From the NCBI RefSeq assembly GCF_004000745.1, contig NZ_BILV01000001.1, forward strand, positions 62,001-126,000: 64,000 nucleotides of DNA, read 5' to 3'. The position numbers and the translations under genes were made by a program. The notes under the pieces were generated by a model that ran no database searches, was not told the DNA's origin, and saw nothing but the letters and a program-made list of their open reading frames with translations. Source of the DNA: Paenibacillus barengoltzii NBRC 101215 (lineage in GTDB: Bacteria; Bacillota; Bacilli; Paenibacillales; Paenibacillaceae). Of this stretch, positions 1 to 8,052 are shown piece after piece (the stretch's first letter is position 1; every line of letters begins with the position of its first letter).

Positions 1-1041
1 CTTCTTGATGACCGGCGTCAGTACCGAATCCTCGGTCCCAACGGCAAGGGAGATATTGATATCGCGTTTGACGATGATCTTGTCCACAGCCCATACCGAG
101 TTCATGATCGGATAATCCTTGATGGCTCCTACAACCGCCTTCAGCAGGAAAGCCAGGTACGTCAGATTGACGCCTTCCTTCTGCATAAACTCCTGCTTGA
201 TCTTGTTACGCAGCTGGACCAGGTTGGTCACGTCGACCTCGATCATCATCCAGCCGTGTGGAATTTCCGACACACTTTGGCGCATCCGGGTTGCGATCGT
301 GTTGCGGATCGGGGTTACGTCGATAAAATACTCGGAACGGTCGCCCCCTTCCACCTCGATGGTTGGGATCGGCGGGTTCTCCGTCAAGTGCAAGCCGGAA
401 TGACGCACTGGACCCGGAGCATCGTTGATCACGGCCGGGATCACGCGCTGCGACACCGGTGTAGCTGAAGACGCTGTTGGCGCTGACTGCAGCGGCACGG
501 ACGGTGCAGCAGCCGTCGTTGCTGCCGGTGCTGGTGGCGCAGCAACACTGCCGCGGCCGCCTTGCTCGATGTAAGCCAGCACATCCTTCCGCGTAATCCG
601 TCCGCCAAGCCCCGTGCCCGTAATTTGCCGCAGATCAATCCCGTGTTGGGCAGCTAACGTCTGCACGGCCGGCGAATACCGGTGGCGCTGCGACTGATCG
701 GGCTGTTCCCCCGCACTTGCCGCGCCGGCAGCAGAACGGGCGGCTTCATTCACCGCTGAGTCGCCGGCTGGCGCATCAGCAGCCGCGTTCGCCGTCTCGA
801 TCCGACAGATCACGGCACCAACCTGAACCTCTTGCCCTTCTTCTGCTAGCAGCTCGCCCATTACACCGTCGACCGTCGAAGGGATTTCCGCATTTACTTT
901 GTCCGTAATAACCTCAAGGATCGGCTCGTATTGTTCAACGGGATCCCCCGGCTTCTTCAGCCATTTCCCGATCGTCGCCGAGACAAGCGATTCGGCGAGC
1001 TGGGGTAATTGCACGTCTATCAATGTTTTATTGGATGACAT
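1..1041 (-). CDS. bkdB: Dihydrolipoamide acyltransferase (E2) of branched-chain 2-oxoacid dehydrogenase, 3' end cut by window
   Basis: E2 core of the branched-chain 2-oxoacid dehydrogenase complex; it takes the acyl group from E1 on a lipoyl arm and passes it to CoA. The 347 codons seen contain an N-terminal lipoyl domain (residues 5-80, with the lipoyl lysine at about K48 in TDKVNAE), an Ala/Pro-rich linker, a peripheral subunit-binding domain (about 121-158), a second flexible linker, and the beginning of the catalytic acyltransferase domain (ending PVIKK at the edge). The ATG is preceded by GGGAGTGAGG. It is the last of four collinear genes, 18 bp after bkdAB. The HxxxDG active site lies beyond the window. 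A pyruvate dehydrogenase E2 is less likely because of the lpdV-bkdAA-bkdAB context, but substrate is inferred. Confidence 0.9.
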   Translation of the reverse strand, partial: MSSNKTLIDVQLPQLAESLVSATIGKWLKKPGDPVEQYEPILEVITDKVNAEIPSTVDGVMGELLAEEGQEVQVGAVICRIETANAAADAPAGDSAVNEAARSAAGAASAGEQPDQSQRHRYSPAVQTLAAQHGIDLRQITGTGLGGRITRKDVLAYIEQGGRGSVAAPPAPAATTAAAPSVPLQSAPTASSATPVSQRVIPAVINDAPGPVRHSGLHLTENPPIPTIEVEGGDRSEYFIDVTPIRNTIATRMRQSVSEIPHGWMMIEVDVTNLVQLRNKIKQEFMQKEGVNLTYLAFLLKAVVGAIKDYPIMNSVWAVDKIIVKRDINISLAVGTEDSVLTPVIKK

Positions 1042-1059
1042 TCGTATCCTCACTCCCAA

Positions 1060-2046
1060 TCAATAAAGCGCCAATTGAAGCATCGCTTCTTTGACCTTAT
1101 CTTTGCTAAGCATAAAGAACTTCTCCATCGGAGGGCTAATCGGCATCGCCGGAACGTCCGGTCCGCACAGTCTTGCAATCGGAGCATCCAACTCGAACAA
1201 GCACTCTTCAGAAATAATCGCCGATACTTCTGCACCAATACCGCCGGTTTTATTATCCTCATGGATAATTAGGACCTTGCCTGTCTTGCGGGCAGCCTCA
1301 ATAATAGCTTCGCGGTCCAGAGGCTGCAGCGTGCGCAAATCAAGAATGTGGGAGCGGATCCCTTGCTCTGCCGCCAGCTCTTCCGCAGCCTGCATCGCAA
1401 AATGCAGCGGCAAGCTGTAGCTTATAACCGTAATGTCATCGCCTTCCCGCAGCACCTTCGCTTTGCCGATCGGAACGATATAATCGTCCTCCGGCACCTC
1501 TTCCTTGATGAGCTTATAACATTTCTTATTCTCAAAGAACAACACCGGATCGGGGTCGCGGATCGCTGCCTTCAGCAAGCCTTTGGCATCATAAGCGGAA
1601 TAAGGGGCAACGATCTTCAGCCCCGGGGTACCGAAGAAAATCGATTCCGGACATTGGGAATGGTACAACCCGCCAAAAATCCCGCCGCCGATTGGAGCGC
1701 GGACCACAACCGGGCAATTCCAGTCGTTGTTGGAACGATAGCGAATTTTCGCCGCTTCGTTAATAATCTGGTTCGTCGCCGGCAGCATAAAGTCCGAATA
1801 TTGCATTTCTGCGATCGGCTTCAGACCATACATCGCTGCACCAATCGCAACACCGGCAATGGCCGATTCCGCCAGCGGCGTATCGATGACGCGCATTTCA
1901 CCGAACTGCTCCTGCAGCCCTTTCGTTGTGGTGAACACGCCGCCCTTAACGCCGACGTCTTCCCCCAGAACAAACACGCTTTCGTCCCGCTCCATTTCTT
2001 CCTTCATGGCCAGACGAATCGCGTCGATATATTCCATCACCGGCAT
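1060..2046 (-). CDS. bkdAB: 2-oxoisovalerate dehydrogenase E1 beta subunit
   Basis: 328 aa, full length for the E1 beta family (transketolase pyrimidine-binding domain at about 4-175, transketolase C-terminal domain at about 195-315). With E1 alpha it forms the thiamine-diphosphate decarboxylase that oxidises the 2-oxoacids of valine, leucine and isoleucine, supplying primers for branched fatty acids. The N-terminal stretch MPVMEYIDAIRLAMKEEM and the GEDVG motif are typical. Only 2 bp separate its ATG from the bkdAA stop, so the subunits should be translationally coupled. Substrate preference (branched-chain versus pyruvate or acetoin) cannot be proved from sequence alone. Confidence 0.93.
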   Translation of the reverse strand: MPVMEYIDAIRLAMKEEMERDESVFVLGEDVGVKGGVFTTTKGLQEQFGEMRVIDTPLAESAIAGVAIGAAMYGLKPIAEMQYSDFMLPATNQIINEAAKIRYRSNNDWNCPVVVRAPIGGGIFGGLYHSQCPESIFFGTPGLKIVAPYSAYDAKGLLKAAIRDPDPVLFFENKKCYKLIKEEVPEDDYIVPIGKAKVLREGDDITVISYSLPLHFAMQAAEELAAEQGIRSHILDLRTLQPLDREAIIEAARKTGKVLIIHEDNKTGGIGAEVSAIISEECLFELDAPIARLCGPDVPAMPISPPMEKFFMLSKDKVKEAMLQLALY

Positions 2047-2048
2047 GA

Positions 2049-3074
2049 TTACTGCTCCTCCCCTTCGCTGGCATAGACATGCAGCAGCGTGTCTTCCGGC
2101 CGTGGGAACGGCGCATTGTCAGCCGCTTCCACCGCTTCCTTCAGCTGTTGTTGGATATCCCGCAACAGCGCTTCGTCCTGCTCCTCGCTCCAAATGCCGG
2201 TTTCGATCAGGTACGACTTCATTTTAGGGATACCGTCTTTTTTCCAGTTCTCTTCTACTTCTTCCTTCGTCCGATACGCCAGATCATTATCCGATGTCGA
2301 GTGCGGAGACAGGCGGTACATCATCGCTTCAATCAGTGTAGGCCCTTCGCCGCGAATCGCGCGTTCCCGCGCTTCCTTCACAACTCGGTACACCTCCAGC
2401 GCATCATTGCCATCGACACGAACCCCAGGGAAGCCATACCCTTGAGCCCGATCCACCACGCGACCGCCCAACTGCTTCTTCACCGGCACAGAAATGGCAT
2501 ATTGGTTATTCTCACACAAGAAGATGACCGGCAGCTTCTGAACACCGGCAAAGTTTAACCCTTCGTGAAAATCCCCCTGATTGCTGGAGCCTTCCCCAAA
2601 CGTGACATAAGAAACAATGTCTTTCTTCTGCATTTTGGCCGCCAAGGCAACGCCTACGGCATGGGGCACCTGCGTGGTTACCGGACTGGAGCCGGTCACG
2701 ATACGCAGCCGTTTGCTGCCGAAATGTCCTGGCATCTGACGGCCGCCGCTGTTCGGATCATCCGCTTTGGCAAAGGCTGAGAGCATTAATTCCGTAAGCG
2801 ACATGCCCACGGCCAGTACAAAGCCGTAGTCCCGGTAGTAAGGCAGGAAATAGTCGCGCTCACGATCAAGCGCAAACGCCGCAGCAACCTGCGTGGTTTC
2901 TTGACCGATCCCGGAAACGTGGAAATTAATTTTCCCGGCCCGCTGCAGCAATAGGTTACGCTCATCGAATTTGCGTGCGGTCACCATATATCTGTACATC
3001 TCAATGACTTCTGCATCTGTTAGTCCGAGTTGCTTATGTTTTGGCTCGGTTTGAACTACACTTTTGGCATTCAT
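2049..3074 (-). CDS. bkdAA: 2-oxoisovalerate dehydrogenase E1 alpha subunit
   Basis: 341 aa, the thiamine-diphosphate-binding alpha subunit of the E1 component. The thiamine-binding segment runs from GEGSSNQGDFHEG to the ENNQYAIS strand, and the phosphorylation-loop region YRLSPHSTSDND is conserved. I chose the ATG at 3074 because a perfect AGGAGGT lies 7 nt upstream; an in-frame extension to 3122 has no ribosome binding site. It lies 127 bp after lpdV and 2 bp before bkdAB. The gap to lpdV holds no other gene. Confidence 0.93.
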   Translation of the reverse strand: MNAKSVVQTEPKHKQLGLTDAEVIEMYRYMVTARKFDERNLLLQRAGKINFHVSGIGQETTQVAAAFALDRERDYFLPYYRDYGFVLAVGMSLTELMLSAFAKADDPNSGGRQMPGHFGSKRLRIVTGSSPVTTQVPHAVGVALAAKMQKKDIVSYVTFGEGSSNQGDFHEGLNFAGVQKLPVIFLCENNQYAISVPVKKQLGGRVVDRAQGYGFPGVRVDGNDALEVYRVVKEARERAIRGEGPTLIEAMMYRLSPHSTSDNDLAYRTKEEVEENWKKDGIPKMKSYLIETGIWSEEQDEALLRDIQQQLKEAVEAADNAPFPRPEDTLLHVYASEGEEQ

Positions 3075-3201
3075 GGGAGTTACCTCCTTTGATTGGGGCG
3101 TTACATACCTTAATCTTAACACCAGGTACTAAGACTTGGAATAAGTTTATTATAATCGTTTTGCAGCGAAAAGGAAAATATTCATCATTTTGCCCGTTAC
3201 C

Positions 3202-4623
3202 TCAAGCGTTTAAGGAGTTCCCGTCCACGGCCAGCGCTGCTTCCCCGATAATTTCTGCCAGCGTCGGATGGGCAAAGGTGACTTGTCCAACTTCCCAAGG
3301 CGTCGCATCCAGCACCTGGGCCAGTGCCGCTTGGCTGATCAGCTCCGTCACATGCGGCCCGATCATCTGTACGCCGAGAATATCATTGGTGCGGGCATCG
3401 GCCACCATTTTCACAAATCCTTCCGTTTCGCCATGCACCAGCGCCTTACCAATCGCCGAGAACGGAACTTTGCCAACTTTAACCTCCAGCCCTTTAGCCT
3501 TCGCTTCCTTGGCGGTGATTCCAACCGATGCGACTTCAGGACGGGTGTACACGCAGCGCGGAACTTGGCTTTCTTGATAACCATGCGAGGCTTCCCCGGC
3601 CAAATGATGGACGGCAGTTAACCCTTCATGGCTGGCGGCATGTGCGAGCTGAAGCCCGCCGATGCAATCGCCGATGGCGTAAATATGCGGTTCCGTGGTT
3701 TGCATATATTCATTTACCCGAATGAAGCCGCGTTCTAACCCGATGTCGGTATTTTCGAGCCCAATATTCTCCACGTTGGCCTGGCGTCCGATGGATACCA
3801 GCAGCTTGTCCGCTTCGAGCCGGATCGATTCGTCCCCTCGTTTTGCGGAGATTTGCACCCGGTTATGACCAACTTCTAAAGAACTCGGATCAACCGTAAC
3901 CCCTGTGATGACTTGAACGCCGCGCCGTTGCAACTGCTTCTGTAATTCACGGGCGATATCCTCATCTTCTGCCGGCAGCAGCTGATTCGCGGCTTCTACC
4001 ACGGTCACCTGCACGCCAAAATCATTTAGCAGGGAGGCCCATTCAACCCCGATGACGCCGCCTCCCACAATCAGCATCGAGCCGGGAAGTTCGGATAGCT
4101 GCAGCGCTTCATCGCTGCTAAGAATATAATTCCCGTCCGGCTCAAGCCCTGGCAGCATTCGCGGCCGTGAGCCTGTGGCGATGATCAAGTTCGTAGGCAC
4201 GACCGTCTCCATTTCACCATCCGGAAGCTCCACGGCAACGGCTCCGCTTTTGGGAGAGAAAATCGACGGCCCGATCACTCGCCCATTTCCTTCAATCACG
4301 CGGATTTTATGTTTACGCATCAAATATTGGACCCCTTTATGCAGTTGATCCACGATGCTTTGCTTTCGTTCCTGCACTTTCGGGAATACGAGCGTCACAC
4401 CGCTTGTCTCGATGCCGTAACTTGCACTGTCCTTCATTTGCGCGTAGAGCTCCGCACTGCGTAGCAGCGCTTTGCTTGGGATACATCCGCGATGCAGACA
4501 GGTTCCCCCCAGCTTGTCCCGCTCAATAATGACAACGTCTTTCCCCAACTGTGCCGCGCGAATGGCTGCGATATATCCGCCAGTCCCTCCGCCAAGCACC
4601 GCTACATCACAAGTAATTGCCAT
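3202..4623 (-). CDS. lpdV: Dihydrolipoamide dehydrogenase (E3) of the bkd complex
   Basis: 473-aa flavoprotein disulfide reductase that reoxidises the lipoyl arm of E2 with NAD+. An N-terminal FAD fold (VLGGGTGGYIAA, residues 9-20), the redox-active pair C42/C47 in GGTCLHRGCIPSK, a central NAD-binding fold (IVGGGVIGVEWA), the second FAD motif ending YAIGD, and a C-terminal dimer domain with the HPTLAE catalytic His-Glu pair are all visible. It is the first gene of the visible four-gene operon, with ATG preceded by GGTGGAGATGA. In B. subtilis this operon begins with ptb-bcd-buk; here a divergent gene follows at once, so those genes are elsewhere or missing. Confidence 0.93.
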   Translation of the reverse strand: MAITCDVAVLGGGTGGYIAAIRAAQLGKDVVIIERDKLGGTCLHRGCIPSKALLRSAELYAQMKDSASYGIETSGVTLVFPKVQERKQSIVDQLHKGVQYLMRKHKIRVIEGNGRVIGPSIFSPKSGAVAVELPDGEMETVVPTNLIIATGSRPRMLPGLEPDGNYILSSDEALQLSELPGSMLIVGGGVIGVEWASLLNDFGVQVTVVEAANQLLPAEDEDIARELQKQLQRRGVQVITGVTVDPSSLEVGHNRVQISAKRGDESIRLEADKLLVSIGRQANVENIGLENTDIGLERGFIRVNEYMQTTEPHIYAIGDCIGGLQLAHAASHEGLTAVHHLAGEASHGYQESQVPRCVYTRPEVASVGITAKEAKAKGLEVKVGKVPFSAIGKALVHGETEGFVKMVADARTNDILGVQMIGPHVTELISQAALAQVLDATPWEVGQVTFAHPTLAEIIGEAALAVDGNSLNA

Positions 4624-4785
4624 AATTCATCTCCACCCATTCTATCAATTCAGTCACTTTCCCCTATTTTACCTTGTTTTTCCGTTATTACAAATCAAAG
4701 CCGTAAATAGACATCCCCTCAGGAAAAAGGTATGATATTTTTAACAATACATAGCCATTTCGAGAGGGAAAGGAAGATCTAGCGC

Positions 4786-5112
4786 ATGAGGCTCAAGTTC
4801 TCCCGGTTTATTGCGATTATTTTGCTGGTGATTCCCGGCATTGCAGCGATGATCGGATTTATAAAAATCAAAGACACCTTATTTGATTATATGTCAGCAC
4901 ACGGCGACGATTCGTTAACCCGAGTCACATTTGACTGGATAAACTTCGGGCTAGGCGTTGTTCTGTTTGCAGCCGGCGCCGGATTTTTGGGCGGGTGGAT
5001 CTTCTTCCGGGATCGCAAGCGGAATTACCTAGGTCCCAGATTTCGCAAAAAAGACGAAGCCGCCCAAGCCGCTGCAAAAGAACCAGAACCCGCTGTGGTA
5101 CAGAACGACTAA
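4786..5112 (+). CDS. yqzF: DUF2627 (YqzF-like) small membrane protein
   Basis: 108 aa with two predicted membrane segments (about 8-26 and 51-73) and a charged, Lys/Glu-rich cytoplasmic tail. The sequence and its position beside the bkd genes match the uncharacterised YqzF/DUF2627 family of Bacillales; no function is established. The ATG follows GAGGGAAAGGAAGATCTAGCGC. It is transcribed away from lpdV, so the 162-bp gap should hold divergent promoters, and it ends in a hairpin terminator at 5130. Confidence 0.75.
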   Translation: MRLKFSRFIAIILLVIPGIAAMIGFIKIKDTLFDYMSAHGDDSLTRVTFDWINFGLGVVLFAAGAGFLGGWIFFRDRKRNYLGPRFRKKDEAAQAAAKEPEPAVVQND

Positions 5113-5129
5113 ACTCCTCGGATCATATG

Positions 5130-5172
5130 AAAAAACCTCTTTCGCTTTGTCTTCAGCGTAAAGAGGTTTTTT
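5130..5172. terminator. Bidirectional intrinsic terminator
   Basis: A 13-bp perfect stem AAAAAACCTCTTT / AAAGAGGTTTTTT with a 17-nt loop. A and T runs flank both arms, so it can serve yqzF on the plus strand and the convergent gene at 5176 on the minus strand. Confidence 0.85.
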
Positions 5173-5175
5173 AGC

Positions 5176-5397
5176 TTATTCATATAACGCTTCCTTCAGT
5201 TTGGTCGACATCCGCGAACCTTGATGGGCATTTGCACGAAGCAATGCCTTGCGTAACCTAGCGTTCTCTGCAAGAAGCTGTTCGTAACGTTGGATTAGTT
5301 CCAGAAGGGCCTGCCGTTGATTTTCTTCCAAATTCGTGCCCTCCAGCAATTCCCGGTAAGCTGCCGGCTCAAGATCGTTCGTCATATTAATGCTCAT
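5176..5397 (-). CDS. Small coiled-coil-like hypothetical protein
   Basis: 73 aa, not recognised. It is highly charged, and residues about 12-55 (ELLEGTNLEENQRQALLELI and onward) look like a continuous amphipathic helix with Leu heptads; there is no signal peptide or membrane segment. The start at 5397 is chosen because AGGAGAAAGG lies directly upstream. It begins 17 bp after the stop of the cation exporter gene and ends at a terminator, so it is probably the third gene of the arsR-exporter operon. It might be an accessory to the regulator or exporter, but nothing in the sequence proves a role. Confidence 0.6.
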   Translation of the reverse strand: MSINMTNDLEPAAYRELLEGTNLEENQRQALLELIQRYEQLLAENARLRKALLRANAHQGSRMSTKLKEALYE

Positions 5398-5414
5398 CCT
5401 TTCTCCTGATGGCA

Positions 5415-6362
5415 TTATACCATAAGCTCCCGATGCTGGATGTGCGAGGTTTCCACCTGAATGGTGGTATGACCGATGTGGAACGTCTTCTCCAAGGCAG
5501 TAATTGCTTCCTGTAACACGGCTTGGCTTTGACTGCCATCCTCTATTGTTAAGTGACAGCTTAACGCATCCATCCCCGAAGTGATGGTCCAAATATGCAA
5601 ATCATGGACTTCCACAACCCCAGGAATCCCTTCCAGACACTGCTTCACCTGACTTTGATCGATCGATGCGGGCGAGCCTTCCATCAATATGTGCACCGAT
5701 TGGCTGATGACGCTCCAGGCACTGCGAAGAATTAACAAAGCGACCAGAACACTGATAATCGGGTCAAAAATATACCAGCCAAACAACGACATCACGATTC
5801 CCGCGAGAATAGCGCCAACCGAACCCAAAGCATCTCCAAGTACATGCAGATAAGCGCTTTTCAGGTTTAAGTTGCCTTTGACGTCGCCTTTCTTCAGCAA
5901 TACCGCTGCGCTAGCTAAATTCGCAAATAAACCGATCACTGCAATCACGATCATCGTATTGCTGGACACGGTTGGCGGATCAAGCAATCGCCCGTAAGCT
6001 TCCCAAAAGATAAACCCGGCGATCACAAACAGGGCTCCCCCATTCAGCAGAGCCGCCAGGATCTCCATACGGTGGTATCCGTACGTATTTCGCTTAGAAG
6101 CAGGTCGAGCGGCAAACCAAAAGGCAATCAGGCTAAGCAGCAGCGAGCTGGCATCGCTTAACATATGACCGGAATCAGACAATAAAGCAAGGCTGTCGGT
6201 AATCAAACCGCCGCAAAATTCAAGAACAGCGATCGAAGCCGTGATCAATAAAGCGATCCACAGCCCCTTCTTGTTTCCAGAACGCGCCGCATGATGATCG
6301 TGGAAATGGCCGGCATGGCTATGGTCATGGCCGTGATGATGATGAGCGTGATGATGTCCCAT
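5415..6362 (-). CDS. czcD: Cation diffusion facilitator family metal exporter (CzcD/ZitB type)
   Basis: 315-aa inner-membrane antiporter that probably expels Zn(II), possibly Co(II) or Cd(II), in exchange for protons. The N terminus is His-rich (HHHAHHHHGHDHSHAGHFHD, residues 3-22), followed by six predicted membrane segments and a C-terminal cytoplasmic domain with HDLHIW, typical of the family. Family metal ligands appear as HxxxD-type pairs (LLSDSGHMLSD in TM2 and HVLGDALGS in TM5). I chose the ATG at 6362, preceded by AGGAGGGAG; an in-frame extension lacks a ribosome binding site. It lies 11 bp after the ArsR-type gene, so the two should be co-transcribed and metal-induced. Confidence 0.9.
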   Translation of the reverse strand: MGHHHAHHHHGHDHSHAGHFHDHHAARSGNKKGLWIALLITASIAVLEFCGGLITDSLALLSDSGHMLSDASSLLLSLIAFWFAARPASKRNTYGYHRMEILAALLNGGALFVIAGFIFWEAYGRLLDPPTVSSNTMIVIAVIGLFANLASAAVLLKKGDVKGNLNLKSAYLHVLGDALGSVGAILAGIVMSLFGWYIFDPIISVLVALLILRSAWSVISQSVHILMEGSPASIDQSQVKQCLEGIPGVVEVHDLHIWTITSGMDALSCHLTIEDGSQSQAVLQEAITALEKTFHIGHTTIQVETSHIQHRELMV

Positions 6363-6373
6363 GAATCTCCCTC

Positions 6374-6682
6374 CTATTCGCAACAAGCGTGTTGAATCGC
6401 CTGTTTCAAGAGTGAAATCACATGCTCGTCGTCACAACTGTAGTACACCGTATTGGCCTCTCGCCGGAACTTGACCAGCCGCAAATTTCGCAGCAAACTG
6501 AGTTGGTGGGACACCGCCGACTGCGACAAATTCAACACCTCCGACATATGCGTCACGGAACATTCTTCTTCCGACAGCAAATGAAGAATTTTGATTCGGG
6601 TCGGATCAGATAATGCTTTGAATATCGTAGAAACCTTCTCCAGTGTATCCGGGCTCAGATCAACGTGTAATTTTTTATCCAC
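6374..6682 (-). CDS. czrA: ArsR/SmtB-family metal-sensing repressor (CzrA-like)
   Basis: 102-aa winged-helix repressor that should release DNA on binding zinc or cobalt. The recognition helix is [16 protein letters not shown] (residues 52-67). The C-terminal alpha-5 helix carries D85, H87 and H98, as in SmtB/CzrA, but the fourth ligand position (H or E in known proteins) is a cysteine, C101, with C100 beside it. C41 in the helix-3 region is a single Cys, not the CVC of arsenic or cadmium sensors. It is first in the operon, directly behind a palindromic operator, so it is very likely autoregulated. The metal (Zn, Co or a softer ion) is inferred. Confidence 0.9.
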   Translation of the reverse strand: MDKKLHVDLSPDTLEKVSTIFKALSDPTRIKILHLLSEEECSVTHMSEVLNLSQSAVSHQLSLLRNLRLVKFRREANTVYYSCDDEHVISLLKQAIQHACCE

Positions 6683-6707
6683 TTGGTCGTTCCCCTCTCG
6701 AAATAAC

Positions 6708-6733
6708 TGTATATGAACATATGCTCATATACA
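6708..6733. promoter_or_regulatory. ArsR/SmtB-type operator
   Basis: Perfect inverted repeat TGTATATGA / TCATATACA around an 8-nt centre ACATATGC, 26 bp before the czrA start codon. It closely resembles the ATATGAACAnATnTTCATAT operators bound by SmtB and CzrA dimers. Binding is inferred. Confidence 0.85.
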
Positions 6734-6794
6734 GAATAATCCTAAAGGTCCTATATTGTCAATCAACAAGTGCGGATTTTCGTCTTAGGCAAAA

Positions 6795-6837
6795 TAAAAA
6801 ACGGCCGCATCCCGGTATACACCGAGAGGGACCGCCT
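6795..6837 (-). terminator. Intrinsic terminator downstream of spo0A
   Basis: On the minus strand a GC-rich stem with one bulge (GGCGGTCCC / GGGATGCGGCC, with an inner CGGT/ACCG hairpin) is followed by GTTTTTTATTTT, about 90 bp after the spo0A stop. Confidence 0.7.
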
Positions 6838-6925
6838 TTCATTGAACCTTTCTGGATCGCTGCATAAGTGAACGACCAACGGCTTATGTTCTCCCGTCGT
6901 TATCACTATTCGTGTCCTCAGACTT

Positions 6926-7729
6926 TCAAGACACCTTATGCTCGATCCGCAGCTTATCCGCTACCATGGCGATGAATTCACTATTGGTCGGCTTGGATTT
7001 GGAGATATTGATCGTATAACCAAAAAGATGGCTGATGGAGTCGATATTGCCACGGGTCCAAGCGACTTCAATCGCATGACGAATTGCACGCTCTACGCGG
7101 GATGGCGTCGTTTTAAATTTCTCCGCGATTGCTGGATACAGCGTTTTCGTAATAGCGCCTAAAATTTCGATGTTGTTATACACCATTGTGATCGCTTCGC
7201 GCAGATATTGATACCCTTTAATATGCGCCGGAACTCCGATTTCATGTATGATCGATGTGATGTTCGCATCGAGGTTCTTCCCTTTGCCCAAAGGCACCAC
7301 ATTCGATTTGGCAAACGAAGTAGAAGGTGCGCTGTTGCTCAAGGTTTGGACACCCACGAGCTGACGAATCCGATTCGCCAACACTTCCATGTCAAATGGT
7401 TTCAAGATGTAGTAAGAAGCTCCAAGCTGAACGGCACGCTGCGTGATGTTCTCTTGACCAAAGGCGGTCAGCATGATGATTTTAGGCTGAGGGGTCAGGT
7501 TCAGGTCGCGAATGCGCTCAAGCACACCGAGTCCGTCCAGATGAGGCATAATAATGTCAAGGATCAAGACATCGGGAACTCTTGCTGCTTGATCGATCAT
7601 CTCCAGTACTTCTTCCCCGTTATAGGCGATTCCCGAGACGACCATATCGTCTTGCTCCGAAATGTATTCCGCGAGCAAATTCGTAAATTCACGATTATCA
7701 TCTGCCAACAACACTTCGATTTTCTGCAC
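6926..7729 (-). CDS. spo0A: Sporulation transcription factor Spo0A
   Basis: 267 aa, the master phosphorelay regulator of sporulation, the same length as the B. subtilis protein. The receiver domain (about 1-125) has the acidic pair D10/D11, phosphoacceptor D58 in LDIIMPH, and K110 in the ILKPF motif; a variable hinge of about 25 residues follows. The C-terminal Spo0A domain (about 150-265) contains the HTH segment [17 protein letters not shown]. The start is GTG with AAGGAGGAAGTAGGCA upstream. It follows spoIVB, as in most Bacillales, with a 303-bp gap holding a sigma-H promoter and three Spo0A boxes. Confidence 0.98.
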   Translation of the reverse strand: MQKIEVLLADDNREFTNLLAEYISEQDDMVVSGIAYNGEEVLEMIDQAARVPDVLILDIIMPHLDGLGVLERIRDLNLTPQPKIIMLTAFGQENITQRAVQLGASYYILKPFDMEVLANRIRQLVGVQTLSNSAPSTSFAKSNVVPLGKGKNLDANITSIIHEIGVPAHIKGYQYLREAITMVYNNIEILGAITKTLYPAIAEKFKTTPSRVERAIRHAIEVAWTRGNIDSISHLFGYTINISKSKPTNSEFIAMVADKLRIEHKVS

Positions 7730-7795
7730 TGCCTACTTCCTCCTTCAGGTAATTGGATAGGTTTATTCATTGCTTCTCTTCTTACCAGAATAAGG

Positions 7796-7822
7796 ATTCG
7801 ACATGCAAAAGTAAATTCCTTC
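7796..7822 (-). promoter_or_regulatory. Sigma-H promoter of spo0A
   Basis: On the minus strand, GAAGGAATT (-35, RnAGGAWWW) is followed after 12 nt by GTCGAAT (-10, RnnGAAT), with initiation expected about 55-60 nt before the spo0A GTG. Both boxes match the B. subtilis SigH consensus. The -10 element coincides with a Spo0A box. Confidence 0.75.
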
Positions 7823-7915
7823 TGTCGAAAATTATTTTTATTTATTTTTTTGCATGATTGATATATAATAAATTATTTATTTACAGAAAGCGATCTAATT
7901 CGGATACATTCGACA
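7797..7915. promoter_or_regulatory. Cluster of three perfect Spo0A boxes upstream of spo0A
   Basis: The 7-mer TGTCGAA or its complement TTCGACA occurs at 7797-7803, 7823-7829 and 7909-7915; a one-mismatch copy (TGTCGAC) lies near 7934-7940. The remainder of the 303-bp gap (7730-8032) is A/T-rich with no gene. Spo0A autoregulation is established in B. subtilis; here it is inferred from the boxes. Confidence 0.75.
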
Positions 7916-8011
7916 TTTGCATACAGATTGAAAGCTGTGTTTGTCGACCTATGCTTAAGGAAATTCCCTTCTTGGATGCCAATCCCCTGAAGTTTATACT
8001 TTCTGATATCT

Positions 8012-8052
8012 AAAAAAATCTTAAGGCAGCGTTTAGCTCGCCTTAAGATTTT
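8012..8052 (-). terminator. Terminator overlapping the end of spoIVB
   Basis: Perfect 13-bp stem AAAATCTTAAGGC / GCCTTAAGATTTT with a 12-nt loop followed by a T run on the minus strand. The left arm is made from the last codons of spoIVB, and its TAA lies in the loop. Confidence 0.85.

Noticed and set aside
1348-2076. Plus-strand frame opposite bkdAB
   Set aside because: Complete overlap with a well-conserved gene and no ribosome site or domain.
6643-6867. Plus-strand frame across the czrA operator
   Set aside because: It overlaps the operator and the spo0A terminator and has no family similarity.
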